From: a virus
Length of the DNA: 39,084 bases
Strand: one strand, 5' to 3'
IMG/VR virus record: IMGVR_UViG_3300037153_000138
Location: 1-39,084 of that record
How positions within the stretch are numbered: the stretch's first letter is position 1; each line of letters starts with the position of its first letter. Of the stretch, positions 13,360-19,739 are shown piece after piece. A program made the translations under genes and the position numbers. Below the pieces are notes generated by a model that had not been told where the DNA came from, did no database searches, and worked only from the letters and a program-made list of their open reading frames with translations.

Positions 13360-13619
13360 GCCGTATCCTCCTCGGTCGAGTCGGCCGCCCTTTCGGGACT
13401 AGTGGACCGATCGGGCGCCGGCTCATTTTTCGGAGGCCGGCCGCGCCGCGCCGGCGGGACGCGCTCGAGCCGGATGCCGTTCGCGCGCGCCGCCCGCTCG
13501 ATCGCGTCGACGACGACGTCGGCCGTCGTATCGACGACGAGCTCGACGTCGAGGCCCTGCCGGATGCGGGCGCCCTCGGCGATCGCGACGAGGCGCCAAC
13601 GTGTCCGTAGGTCGCTCAC
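13356..13619 (-). CDS. Hypothetical protein, 87 aa
   Basis: Starts at GTG 13619 in a GTGA overlap (MSDLRTRWRLVAIAEGARIR). An N-terminal mixed alpha/beta part (LDVELVVDTTADVVVDAIERAARANGIRL) is followed by a basic ARRGRPPKN AT-hook-like stretch and an acidic Ser/Thr tail. The RGRPPK sequence is a classical AT-hook and suggests DNA binding, although AT-rich targets are rare in this genome. No other domain is recognised. Confidence 0.62.
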   Translation of the reverse strand: MSDLRTRWRLVAIAEGARIRQGLDVELVVDTTADVVVDAIERAARANGIRLERVPPARRGRPPKNEPAPDRSTSPERAADSTEEDTA

Positions 13620-13807
13620 GCCGGGACCTCGGCGGGCGCCTCGACGAGCTCGACGACGAAACGGCCGGCGAGCGCCGCCTCGAGCGCGAGCCGCACGTTG
13701 CGCGCCATGAGGTCGACGGCGAACGGGCCGCCGACGGCGCGGCCGTGCTCGAGCTCGACGACGTAGTAGCCGGGTACGCCGGCGGCGGCGGCCTCGTTCG
13801 GCGTCAT
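13616..13807 (-). CDS. Small protein, 63 aa
   Basis: Starts at ATG 13807 (MTPNEAAAAGVPGYYVVELE). A compact beta-alpha-beta pattern (YYVVELEHGRAVGGPF, VDLMARNVRLALEAALAGRFVVELVEAP) suggests a small folded domain. No family recognised. It is coupled by four bases on both sides in the block of small genes downstream of the integrase. Confidence 0.58.
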   Translation of the reverse strand: MTPNEAAAAGVPGYYVVELEHGRAVGGPFAVDLMARNVRLALEAALAGRFVVELVEAPAEVPA

Positions 13808-14154
13808 TCGGCCGGATGCCTCCCGTATTGCTCCTCGATCGCCTCATCGAGCCGCTCGCCGGCGTCGAGGTCGTCGCCGGCGACCTCGCCGAGGCCGCGG
13901 TCGAGCTCGTCCCGGTCGCGCGGGTCGACGAGGAGCTCGTCGTAGCGGCCGGCGACGAGCGCCGGCCGGCTCTCGCCCTCGAACGCGAGGACCGGCGTGA
14001 CGAGCGCCTCGAGCTTGCGCGCGAGCGAGCGCGCGTCCACGGCGATGATCGCCGCCTCGGTCGCGCCCTCGAAATCGTCGAGGAGGTCGGCGTAGCGGCG
14101 TAGGTCGGCGGCGACGTCGATCGCGCGACCGCAGAGTTGCCGGCCGACGCTCAT
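13804..14154 (-). CDS. Hypothetical protein, 116 aa
   Basis: Starts at ATG 14154 (MSVGRQLCGRAIDVAADLRR). Helical N-terminus (YADLLDDFEGATEAAIIAVDARSLARKLEALV), then an acidic C-terminal half (LLVDPRDRDELDRGLGEVAGDDLDAGERLDEAIEEQYG). It resembles other acidic phage accessory proteins without a definable domain. It is coupled to both neighbours. Confidence 0.6.
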   Translation of the reverse strand: MSVGRQLCGRAIDVAADLRRYADLLDDFEGATEAAIIAVDARSLARKLEALVTPVLAFEGESRPALVAGRYDELLVDPRDRDELDRGLGEVAGDDLDAGERLDEAIEEQYGRHPAE

Positions 14155-14558
14155 GCGTCCTCGGCGGCGAACCGCGGGACGTCGGGCGGCGAGCCCTCGA
14201 CGAGCTCGACGACCATGCGCTCGGGGTCGGCGTCGACGCGGGCGAGTAGCTCGCGGGCCTCGAGTAGCTCGGCCTCGGTTATCTCGACCCGGCCGCCGGC
14301 GCGCAGGACTAGCGCCTTGAACGCGACCGCGAGGCCGGCGACCTCGTTCTCGCCGACCGGCTCGGCGAACCGCGGGTCGCCGTCGCGGCCGGCGAGCTCG
14401 GCCCATGCGTTGAGGACGGCGAACACGGCCGAGCAAACGCGGTCGTAGACGTCGGGCGAGACGGTGTCGTCGTCGGCGAGCTCGAGCAGCGTGTCGGCGA
14501 CCGGGCCGAACGCCGGGTCGGCCGCGCGGAGGATCGCGATTGCCTCGGCCTCGCTCAT
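14151..14558 (-). CDS. Hypothetical protein, 135 aa
   Basis: Starts at ATG 14558 (MSEAEAIAILRAADPAFGPV). All-helical and acidic, with segments LLELADDDTVSPDVYDRVCSAVFAVLNAWAELAG and EVAGLAVAFKALVLRAGGRVEITEAELLEARELL. The lack of motifs or transmembrane segments leaves the role open. It belongs to the same coupled chain of small genes. Confidence 0.6.
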   Translation of the reverse strand: MSEAEAIAILRAADPAFGPVADTLLELADDDTVSPDVYDRVCSAVFAVLNAWAELAGRDGDPRFAEPVGENEVAGLAVAFKALVLRAGGRVEITEAELLEARELLARVDADPERMVVELVEGSPPDVPRFAAEDA

Positions 14559-14905
14559 GCCGGCGCCTCGACGAACCGCTCGCCGTCGTAGACGTAGTCG
14601 CCCTCTTGGTCGCCGGCGACGATGATGTAGTCGGCGCCGGGCTCGAGGCCGGCGTCGTCGAGGAGGCGCCCGAACCGCCGGCGCTCGTCGGTCGGGACGA
14701 ACAGGACCCAGCGGAAACCGGGCGGCGGCGGCGCCGTCGTCATGCCGTGGCAGGCGCCGCAATAGCTCTCGGCGACGTCGTTCGGGTTATGCGACGTCCG
14801 GCCGCATACCGGGCAAGTGAACGTCGCGCCGTAGGCGGCCTCGCGGCGCGCGGCGTCCTCATGGTCGCCCATCGTCGGCGGCCCGAGCTCGCGGTCGTCG
14901 CTCAT
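14555..14905 (-). CDS. Zinc-ribbon protein, 116 aa
   Basis: Starts at ATG 14905 (MSDDRELGPPTMGDHEDAAR). CPVCGRTSHNPNDVAESYCGACHG gives a C-x2-C...C-x2-C(H) zinc ribbon at residues ~38-60. A second globular part (FRWVLFVPTDERRRFGRLLDDAGLEPGADYIIVAGDQ) follows, with a strand-helix-strand pattern. It is probably a nucleic-acid- or protein-binding factor. The partner is unknown. Confidence 0.66.
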   Translation of the reverse strand: MSDDRELGPPTMGDHEDAARREAAYGATFTCPVCGRTSHNPNDVAESYCGACHGMTTAPPPPGFRWVLFVPTDERRRFGRLLDDAGLEPGADYIIVAGDQEGDYVYDGERFVEAPA

Positions 14906-15063
14906 CGCTTGCCGACCTCCTCGTCCCAACGGGCGAGCATGGCGCGAGCCGCCTCGAGTAACCGAAACGCCGGCGTCCCGACCGCCGGGTCGGCATGCTC
15001 GAGAATGGTGACGGCGTCGCGTAGCTCGGCGACGGCGACCGCGATCGGGTTGCGCTCGCTCAT
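14902..15063 (-). CDS. Small helical protein, 53 aa
   Basis: Starts at ATG 15063 (MSERNPIAVAVAELRDAVTI). Two short amphipathic helices (AVAVAELRDAVTILEHA, FRLLEAARAMLARWDEEVGKR). It is too small for recognition. Overlaps at both ends and GC3-type codon use support it as a gene. Confidence 0.57.
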   Translation of the reverse strand: MSERNPIAVAVAELRDAVTILEHADPAVGTPAFRLLEAARAMLARWDEEVGKR

Positions 15064-15290
15064 CGGTAACTCGGGTCGAGCCAACGCCGCATCGCCGTCG
15101 CGCTCGCGCCCTCGGGTCGCCTCGGCGCCGGCCCGGCGGCGTCGGCGATCGCCTGCCACGATGCGCCGGCGGCGCGGGCCGCCTCGAGCTCGACGCGCAT
15201 GTCCTCGGCGGCCTCGCGCATCGCGCGGCCGAGCTCGCGCGCCCGGGTTAGATGCCGCGCCGCGGCGGCGTTGCCGAGGAGCGCGCTCAT
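15060..15290 (-). CDS. Small protein with HTH-like segment
   Basis: A 76-residue protein from ATG 15290 (MSALLGNAAAARHLTRAREL). A long basic helix is followed by AARAAGASWQAIADAAGPAP, the start of a helix-turn-helix of the ASWQAIADAxG type found in small phage and actinobacterial DNA-binding proteins. The recognition helix that should follow is replaced by Pro/Arg-rich sequence, then TAMRRWLDPSYR. It is immediately downstream of the integrase gene with a four-base overlap. Confidence 0.6.
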   Translation of the reverse strand: MSALLGNAAAARHLTRARELGRAMREAAEDMRVELEAARAAGASWQAIADAAGPAPRRPEGASATAMRRWLDPSYR

Positions 15291-16750
15291 CCGCGCCCCA
15301 ACATCGCGGCGCGCAGGCCGAGCGGCGCCGCCTCGGCGAGCGCCCGCGCGACCCGGGTCGCCCTCGAGCCCTTGTCATAGATCGCGTCGACGAGCTTTCC
15401 GGCGTCGGCATGCCCGACCCGGGCCGCGGCAATGTCGCGGGCGACGTCGCGGTCGCGCATCATCGTTACCGCCGTCGCGCGTAGGTCATGCGTCCCGATC
15501 CATCGGCGCCCATCATCGTCGGCGCGCCGGCGGCCATCGGGCGGCGCGGTCGCCGGGTCGACGTACCACTCGAACGGCGTCGGCGCCGGCCGTAGCTCGC
15601 CGCCGACGAGGACCTCGCCGAGGTCGTTGTCGGCCCGCCACGCCGCCGCCGCCGCCGAGACGGCCGGTTGCCAAACGAGCCGCTCGAAACGCTCGCTCGT
15701 CCAACGCGTCCCGGCGGCGAGCTCGAGCTCGTCCGCGCTCATGAGCCGTTGCCGGACCGCCTGCCGTGAGACGCCGAGCTCGCGGCCGATCGCGACGAAC
15801 GACCAACCCTCGGCCCGCAACGCCCGAGCCCGCGCGACGTCGAGCGGCGCCGACCCGTTGTTTTCGCGGCGGTAGCCGGGCGTCGTAAACGCCCACGGCG
15901 CCCGCGGGTCGCGTCCCGGGCATGAGCCGGTCAGACTCGACGCGTCGACGACGCGTAGCCCGCCGAGTTGCTCCCGGACGACGAGCGCCTCCTCGGGCGT
16001 CAACGGGACCCACTTGTCGACGCGTTCTTTGCAGTTGGCGGCCGGGACGAACATCGTCGGCGCCGGAACCTCGACGCCGTTCTCGACCCGGGTCGCGTCG
16101 AGGTCGAAATGCCCGGGCTCGGCCTTGAATAGCTCGGCGACGCGGTTTCCGACGGTGCCCTGTAGCAGGATGAGCCGCCGCCCGATCGCCGGCGCCCGGA
16201 CGACGAAATACTCGAGCTCGAACGCCGAGAGCGCCTTGCGCTCGACGACCGGCCGGACGCGCCGCGCCGGGATGCGCAGGATGCGCGCGTCGACCGTCGC
16301 GCCGCGGTCGGCCTCGAGCTCGAGCGCCCGAATGAGGACCTGTCGCTCGTTGCGGGCGGCGGTCGGCGCGTAGGTCGCCCGGTCGAGGATCGCGTCCTCG
16401 AGCGGAGCTCGGCGCAGGGTCGAGAGCCGCTGCTCGGCGAACGGGCCGGCGAGCCAAAACGCGGCCGACTCGGTCGCGAACCGGACGCCGCGGCCGTTCG
16501 CTCGTTTCTGCCGGATGAGCGCGGCGAGCGCCTCGGCGAGCGTCGGGTCGCTCTCGTCCTCGGCGACCGGGTCGACCGGCGGTAGCCCGGCCTTGGCGCG
16601 GAGTTTGAGCTCGGCGCGGCGAGTGATTGCCTCGTTGACGTCGTCGACGAGCTCGGAGTAGCGCCCATACGGCGCCGGAAACAGAACACGGACCCGGACC
16701 TTGTCGCCGTGGCGATCAATGCCGGGATAGCGGGTCGCGCTAGTGGTCAC
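15287..16750 (-). CDS. int: Tyrosine integrase with HTH insertion
   Basis: A 487-residue tyrosine recombinase. GTG 16750 is chosen because AGGAGG lies 7 bases upstream; an in-frame TTG at 16765 is the alternative. Residues 1-60 fit an arm-binding domain with basic patches and 65-170 a SAM-like core-binding domain. The catalytic domain holds Arg203 (GTVGNRVAELF), Lys241 or Lys246 (CKERVDKWVPLT), His421-x-x-Arg424 (GTHDLRATAV), His447 (ARVGHADAG) and Tyr458 (DAIYDKG). Between the Lys strand and HxxR lies an extra ~100-residue region with an HTH (ARALRAEGWSFVAIGRELGVSRQAVRQRL, 308-336). It overlaps the excisionase gene by 11 bases. It should catalyse integration at the attP-like site at 12734-12977. 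Confidence 0.9.
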   Translation of the reverse strand: MTTSATRYPGIDRHGDKVRVRVLFPAPYGRYSELVDDVNEAITRRAELKLRAKAGLPPVDPVAEDESDPTLAEALAALIRQKRANGRGVRFATESAAFWLAGPFAEQRLSTLRRAPLEDAILDRATYAPTAARNERQVLIRALELEADRGATVDARILRIPARRVRPVVERKALSAFELEYFVVRAPAIGRRLILLQGTVGNRVAELFKAEPGHFDLDATRVENGVEVPAPTMFVPAANCKERVDKWVPLTPEEALVVREQLGGLRVVDASSLTGSCPGRDPRAPWAFTTPGYRRENNGSAPLDVARARALRAEGWSFVAIGRELGVSRQAVRQRLMSADELELAAGTRWTSERFERLVWQPAVSAAAAAWRADNDLGEVLVGGELRPAPTPFEWYVDPATAPPDGRRRADDDGRRWIGTHDLRATAVTMMRDRDVARDIAAARVGHADAGKLVDAIYDKGSRATRVARALAEAAPLGLRAAMLGRG

Positions 16751-16985
16751 GACGGGCCTCCTCAATAGGAATAGGGTCGTCTACATTGTAGCCGGTCCCG
16801 GCCGCGATGTACCGCTCGAGCTCGGCGCGCGGGACGAGCCGCCGCCGGCCGAGCAGGACGCTTTGGAGGACGCCGGTCGCGACCTCGCGCTCGATCGTCC
16901 GCCGATGCCGTTTCGTGAGCGTCGCGACCTCGTCGATTGTGAGGAGGTCGAGCGGGTCGTAGCGCGGCGCCGGCGTCGGCGTCAT
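16740..16985 (-). CDS. Excisionase-like HTH protein
   Basis: An 81-residue protein from ATG 16985. DLLTIDEVATLTKRHRRTIEREVATGVLQSVLLGRRRLVPRAELERYI is the MerR/excisionase helix-turn-helix with the typical wing (GRRRLVPRAELERYI). Such proteins act as recombination directionality factors or small regulators; its place directly upstream of, and overlapping, the integrase favours excisionase. The acidic C-terminus (YNVDDPIPIEEARRDH) carries the integrase ribosome site. Confidence 0.8.
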   Translation of the reverse strand: MTPTPAPRYDPLDLLTIDEVATLTKRHRRTIEREVATGVLQSVLLGRRRLVPRAELERYIAAGTGYNVDDPIPIEEARRDH

Positions 16986-17452
16986 GTCGCCGCCTCGAGG
17001 CCCGAGCGGCGGACGCGCTCGACGACCCACGCGAGCGAGTCGGGCTCGCCGCAAACCTCGCCCCATCCCTCGAGCAACCGCTCGACGACGCCGCGCTCGC
17101 GGACGACGCCGAGGACCGTTACCGAGTCGGGCTCGCCGCCGATGACGGCGACGCCGAACACGCCGACGACGAGCTCGGGATTCTGCTCGGCGACGAGCTC
17201 GACCCGCTCGGCCCACTTGCGCGGGAGGTAGACGCGCTCGAGCTCGTCCTCGAGGACGTGAAACGGGATCGTCCGCGCCGGCGTCAACTGTACGGCGATG
17301 AGCTCGCCGGTCGCGTCGACCCACGTTAGGCGGTAGACGACGCCGGCGGCGCGCCACCATACGCCGAAATCGAGCTCCGGGGAGCGGCGGCGGCGCTCGT
17401 CGGCCTGATAGAAAGCCTCGACGCTCGAGTAGCGACTAGTGGAATCGCTCAT
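16982..17452 (-). CDS. Hypothetical protein, first gene of integration block
   Basis: A 156-residue protein (MSDSTSRYSSVEAFYQADER). ATG 17452 is used; in-frame ATG 17473 lies at the border of the 10-bp repeats and would add seven residues. The protein has a beta-rich core resembling PilZ- or SH3-like small folds (DFGVWWRAAGVVYRLTWVDATGELIAVQLTP) and helical parts (LEDELERVYLPRKWAERVELVAEQNPEL). No family assigned. It is the first gene after the 10-bp repeats, so it is co-transcribed with xis and int and may be regulatory. Confidence 0.65.
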   Translation of the reverse strand: MSDSTSRYSSVEAFYQADERRRRSPELDFGVWWRAAGVVYRLTWVDATGELIAVQLTPARTIPFHVLEDELERVYLPRKWAERVELVAEQNPELVVGVFGVAVIGGEPDSVTVLGVVRERGVVERLLEGWGEVCGEPDSLAWVVERVRRSGLEAAT

Positions 17453-17470
17453 CGGAGCGACCCGTTCTAC

Positions 17471-17510
17471 CATGACGGCCGATGACGAACCATGACGGCC
17501 GATGACGGCC
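17471..17510. repeat. Four tandem 10-bp repeats upstream of integration block
   Basis: CATGACGGCC, GATGACGAAC, CATGACGGCC, GATGACGGCC are contiguous, so GATGACGGCC-like units repeat every helical turn. They lie directly upstream of the leftward gene at 17452 (overlapping its alternative start) and could be operators for a cooperative regulator. No clear -10/-35 pair is seen; 17511-17654 holds nothing else I can support. Confidence 0.65.
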
Positions 17511-17654
17511 GCCGAAACTTCGCCGAGTTTGCGGCCTTTTCGTTTCGGCGCCGAGGCGATTCGGTTTCGAGCTCGAGCCGGCCCGGGTAATCATTCGACT
17601 CGAGCGGCCTGCGGTGCCGGCGCGTTCGGCAACCTCGACGCGCCGGCCGCCCCC

Positions 17655-17679
17655 AAAAAAATCAACGGGGGAGGCCCCG
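17655..17679 (-). terminator. Intrinsic terminator of late operon
   Basis: On the minus strand a CGGGG/CCCCG stem (17679-17675 and 17670-17666) with loop CCTC is followed by TTGA and a T7 run at 17661-17655. A/T runs of this length are rare here, so it stands out. It follows the stop at 17704 by 25 bases and ends the leftward late transcript. Confidence 0.7.
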
Positions 17680-17703
17680 AACATGGTCGGCAATCCTCGA
17701 GAG

Positions 17704-17918
17704 CTACTCGACGTCGGCCGCTGGCGTCGGCCGCGCGTCCCGCCGACCTCGAGCTCGCCGGCGTGGATGGCGCGGTCGAGCGTCGCCTCGCTCACGTTCG
17801 CGTCGCGTTCGCGGTCGTCGACCCGGACGGCCGACGCTCCCACTTGCGCGGACACGGCGAGCCGGCGGCGATCCGCCATCATCGCGACCGCGGCGAGCTC
17901 CGCGACTACTTCGCGCAC
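17704..17918 (-). CDS. Excisionase-like HTH gene, frame break near 17740
   Basis: From GTG 17918 (or ATG 17882) one frame reads [20 protein letters not shown]... then [20 protein letters not shown], the helix-turn-helix typical of excisionase-like proteins. Codon composition is coding-like up to GGCGGGAC (17744-17737). After it the -1 frame is coding-like and ends [11 protein letters not shown] at TAG 17704, just before the late terminator, while the original frame runs on to 17436 with shadow-like composition. A one-base indel, a sequencing error or a -1 frameshift are possible. If intact it would be ~70 residues. Confidence 0.4.
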
Positions 17919-18346
17919 ACGTAGAGCGTGATTTGTCCGCCCGGATGATTGACGACGACGTCCGTCGGTTGATAGCCGGCCGGGCATGAGACGCCGCCGG
18001 GCGGGCCTTGCGGCCCGGCCGCGCCCGGGTCGCCCTTCGGGCCCGTGTCGCCCTTCGGGCCCGGCGGCCCTTGCGCGCCCGGGTCGCCGGCCGGACCCTG
18101 CGCGCCGGCGTCGCCCTTCGGGCCCTGCGGGCCGACGTCGCCGGCGTCGCCCTTCGGGCCGGCCGGGCCGGCGTCGCCCTTCGCGCCCGGCGCGCCCGGC
18201 GGCCCTGCCGGGCCTCGAGGCCCGGTCGCGACATTGATCGTCACGGTTCGCGCCGGCGCCGCGCTCCCGCCGATCGCCTGCGACGCGAGGAAACCGCCGG
18301 CGCCGGCGAGCCCGAGCGCCGCGGCGAGCAGTAGCCAAACCCTCAA
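17906..18346 (-). CDS. Membrane-anchored collagen-like protein of lysis cassette
   Basis: A 146-residue protein. The preferred start is TTG 18346, inside the stop codon of the upstream gene (TTGA). Residues ~2-26 ([22 protein letters not shown]) are a membrane anchor or signal. Then come about 27 Gly-X-Y triplets ([20 protein letters not shown] and on), a collagen-like triple-helix stretch. The C-terminal part has two Cys ([14 protein letters not shown]) and ends a few residues later. It follows the endolysin and holin-like genes directly, in the position where spanin or other envelope-disruption genes often lie. A structural role is the alternative. An in-frame ATG at 18400 exists but would overlap the upstream gene. 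Confidence 0.75.
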   Translation of the reverse strand: MRVWLLLAAALGLAGAGGFLASQAIGGSAAPARTVTINVATGPRGPAGPPGAPGAKGDAGPAGPKGDAGDVGPQGPKGDAGAQGPAGDPGAQGPPGPKGDTGPKGDPGAAGPQGPPGGVSCPAGYQPTDVVVNHPGGQITLYVCAK

Positions 18347-18498
18347 CGCTCGCGCTCCATCTTGATTCCCTCGCGGAACGCCTCGAGCCGTTTCTCGCAA
18401 TCGCGCTCGGCGCGCCGGCGCATCGCGCGAATGTAGAAACCGGCGCTCACAACGCTACCGACGCCCGAGAGAAACGCGCCGAGGGTCGCCCAATCCAT
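18343..18498 (-). CDS. Putative holin, one transmembrane segment
   Basis: A 51-residue protein from ATG 18498: [20 protein letters not shown] leads into [31 protein letters not shown]. One hydrophobic helix near the N-terminus and a long basic/charged C-terminal helix match small class III-like holins. It lies between the endolysin and the collagen-like membrane protein. No strong ribosome site is visible, so it may be coupled to the endolysin stop 7 bases upstream. Holin function is inferred from topology and position. Confidence 0.65.
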   Translation of the reverse strand: MDWATLGAFLSGVGSVVSAGFYIRAMRRRAERDCEKRLEAFREGIKMERER

Positions 18499-18505
18499 AC
18501 GCCGA

Positions 18506-19426
18506 TCATGGCTCGGCGACGCGGACGAAAACGGTCGGCGTCGAGAACGCGTCGCGCGAGCGGCGCATGACCTCGCCGCCGTTCGAGTTGTTGCTCGTCG
18601 ACGTGTTGCCCTCAATCGCGTTGAACGTCCGGCCGCCCGTCCACGCCTCGAACAAACCGACATGGTCGTATTCGCCGCCGTCCCAGTTGTAGAGAACGAG
18701 GTCGCCCGGGAGAACGTCGTCGACGGTCGAGAGCCCGTAACGACGGTTGCGCGCGTCGTCGAGAATGAACGGGACGTAGCTGTAGCGCGAGCCCTTGACG
18801 AACGCCGGCGAGTCGCCGGTCGTCTCATACGCCCACGTAACGAACATCGCGCACCACGGGCCGGTCATGCCGTACCAATCGCAGTATTTGACGTGGTTCG
18901 AGTCGGGCGGCGATTCCTTGACGCCGAGTTGCGAGCGCGCCTTATCGAGCGCGCGCTCGCGGAGCGTCGAGCTCGGCGGCGGCGCCGGCTCGTTGCCGCC
19001 GAACTTTTTGAACGCCTCGTCGATGAGCGAGACGGCGTAGGCGTCCATCGCCATTTCGCCGGCATGCGGCAGGCCGTCGGGAATGACAATCGAGCGAAAC
19101 GTGTTGAACGTTTTTTCGCCGATCCATCCCGAATCGTCGAGGTCCTGTTGCCGTTGGACGCCGGCGACGCCCGTCTCGCCGACGTTGCCGCTCGTCCCAT
19201 GCGCAAACCCGTTCGAGTAGCTGTCATCGAACGATTGCCACGGCCAACGGCCGGCCCTCGAGACGACCCGTTTATAGGCGACGACGTCGCTCGCGTCGGA
19301 GCTCGGCCGTTTGCCGTGTTTGTTCGCGTCGGGCGGGTAGAGCGGTCGCGGGAAACCGGCGACCTTGACCATAGGCGCGCCGGGGTAAGCGTGTTGGTAG
19401 TCCCAACCGGCGGCGCGCTCGCTCAT
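18506..19426 (-). CDS. CHAP-domain endolysin with peptidoglycan-binding region
   Basis: A 306-residue protein from ATG 19426. Residues ~45-115 include VSRAGRWPWQSFDDSYSNGF, GVAGVQRQQDLDDSGWIGEKTFNTF, a PG_binding_1-like peptidoglycan-binding helix bundle. A Pro/Glu linker (EPAPPPSS) leads to a CHAP amidase/endopeptidase at ~155-285: Cys192 (GPWCAMFVTWAY), GDLVLYNWDGGEYDHVGLF with His255, and FNAIEGNTS with Glu272/Asn274 completing the active site. No signal peptide is seen, so export depends on the holin. It is the main lysis enzyme of the late operon. Confidence 0.9.
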   Translation of the reverse strand: MSERAAGWDYQHAYPGAPMVKVAGFPRPLYPPDANKHGKRPSSDASDVVAYKRVVSRAGRWPWQSFDDSYSNGFAHGTSGNVGETGVAGVQRQQDLDDSGWIGEKTFNTFRSIVIPDGLPHAGEMAMDAYAVSLIDEAFKKFGGNEPAPPPSSTLRERALDKARSQLGVKESPPDSNHVKYCDWYGMTGPWCAMFVTWAYETTGDSPAFVKGSRYSYVPFILDDARNRRYGLSTVDDVLPGDLVLYNWDGGEYDHVGLFEAWTGGRTFNAIEGNTSTSNNSNGGEVMRRSRDAFSTPTVFVRVAEP

Positions 19427-19428
19427 GA

Positions 19429-19575
19429 CTACTCCTCGTCGTCGCCGTTGTCGTCGCCGTTGCCCTCGTCGGGCTCGGGCTCGGTCGTCGGCGTCTCGGG
19501 CTCGGTCGTCGGCGTCTCGGGCTCGGTCGTCGGCGTCTCGGGCTCGGTCGGCTCGGCTGTAGGTGTTTCGGTCAT
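19429..19575 (-). CDS. 48-residue Pro/Glu/Thr repeat protein
   Basis: From ATG 19575 (ATGA overlap with the gene before): MTETPTAEPTEPETPTTEPE, where ETPTTEP repeats, then a Gly/Asn/Asp/Glu end (DEGNGDDNGDDEE). It has no globular part and would be disordered and acidic. The three exact 21-bp repeats at 19480-19542 encode it. It lies between the fibre genes and the endolysin. It may be a linker or chaperone-like piece of the fibre, but this is not shown. Confidence 0.55.
   Translation of the reverse strand: MTETPTAEPTEPETPTTEPETPTTEPETPTTEPEPDEGNGDDNGDDEE
19480..19542. repeat. Three exact 21-bp tandem repeats
   Basis: The 21-bp unit starting CTCGGTCGTCGGCGTCTCGG repeats at 19480, 19501 and 19522 with no mismatch, followed by a partial copy. 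It encodes the heptapeptide ETPTTEP in the 48-residue protein. Identical copies indicate recent expansion by slippage, so the length may vary between related phages. Confidence 0.9.
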
Positions 19576-19739
19576 TCGGTCCCCTCCTCTTGGGTTATCG
19601 TTGCCGGGTTATGCGCTTCGTTCGCCGCCTCCGCGCTTGGTACCGATTGCGGCGCCGGCCGCCGTTGCCGGGCGAACTGCCGCCCCATGTCGCTCGGACT
19701 ACCGACTCGCCGGACGTCCAACGGTTCTATGACCTCCAT
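19572..19739 (-). CDS. Small protein downstream of fibre gene
   Basis: A 55-residue protein from ATG 19739, whose A is the last base of the fibre stop TAA (TAATG): MEVIEPLDVRRVGSPSDMGR then FARQRRPAPQSVPSAEAANEAHNPATITQEEGTE. It is hydrophilic and Pro/Ala/Gln rich. No family recognised. A rightward 43-codon ORF overlaps it but lacks a ribosome site. Confidence 0.5.
   Translation of the reverse strand: MEVIEPLDVRRVGSPSDMGRQFARQRRPAPQSVPSAEAANEAHNPATITQEEGTE

Noticed and set aside
17502-17931. Rightward ORFs in the region after the late operon, one with a GGGGGAGG site at ATG 17683
   Set aside because: The GGGGGAGG is the terminator stem; codon-position composition favours the leftward HTH frame over both rightward frames.
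19480-19542. CRISPR-like repeat array
   Set aside because: The units are contiguous 21-bp coding repeats without spacers.
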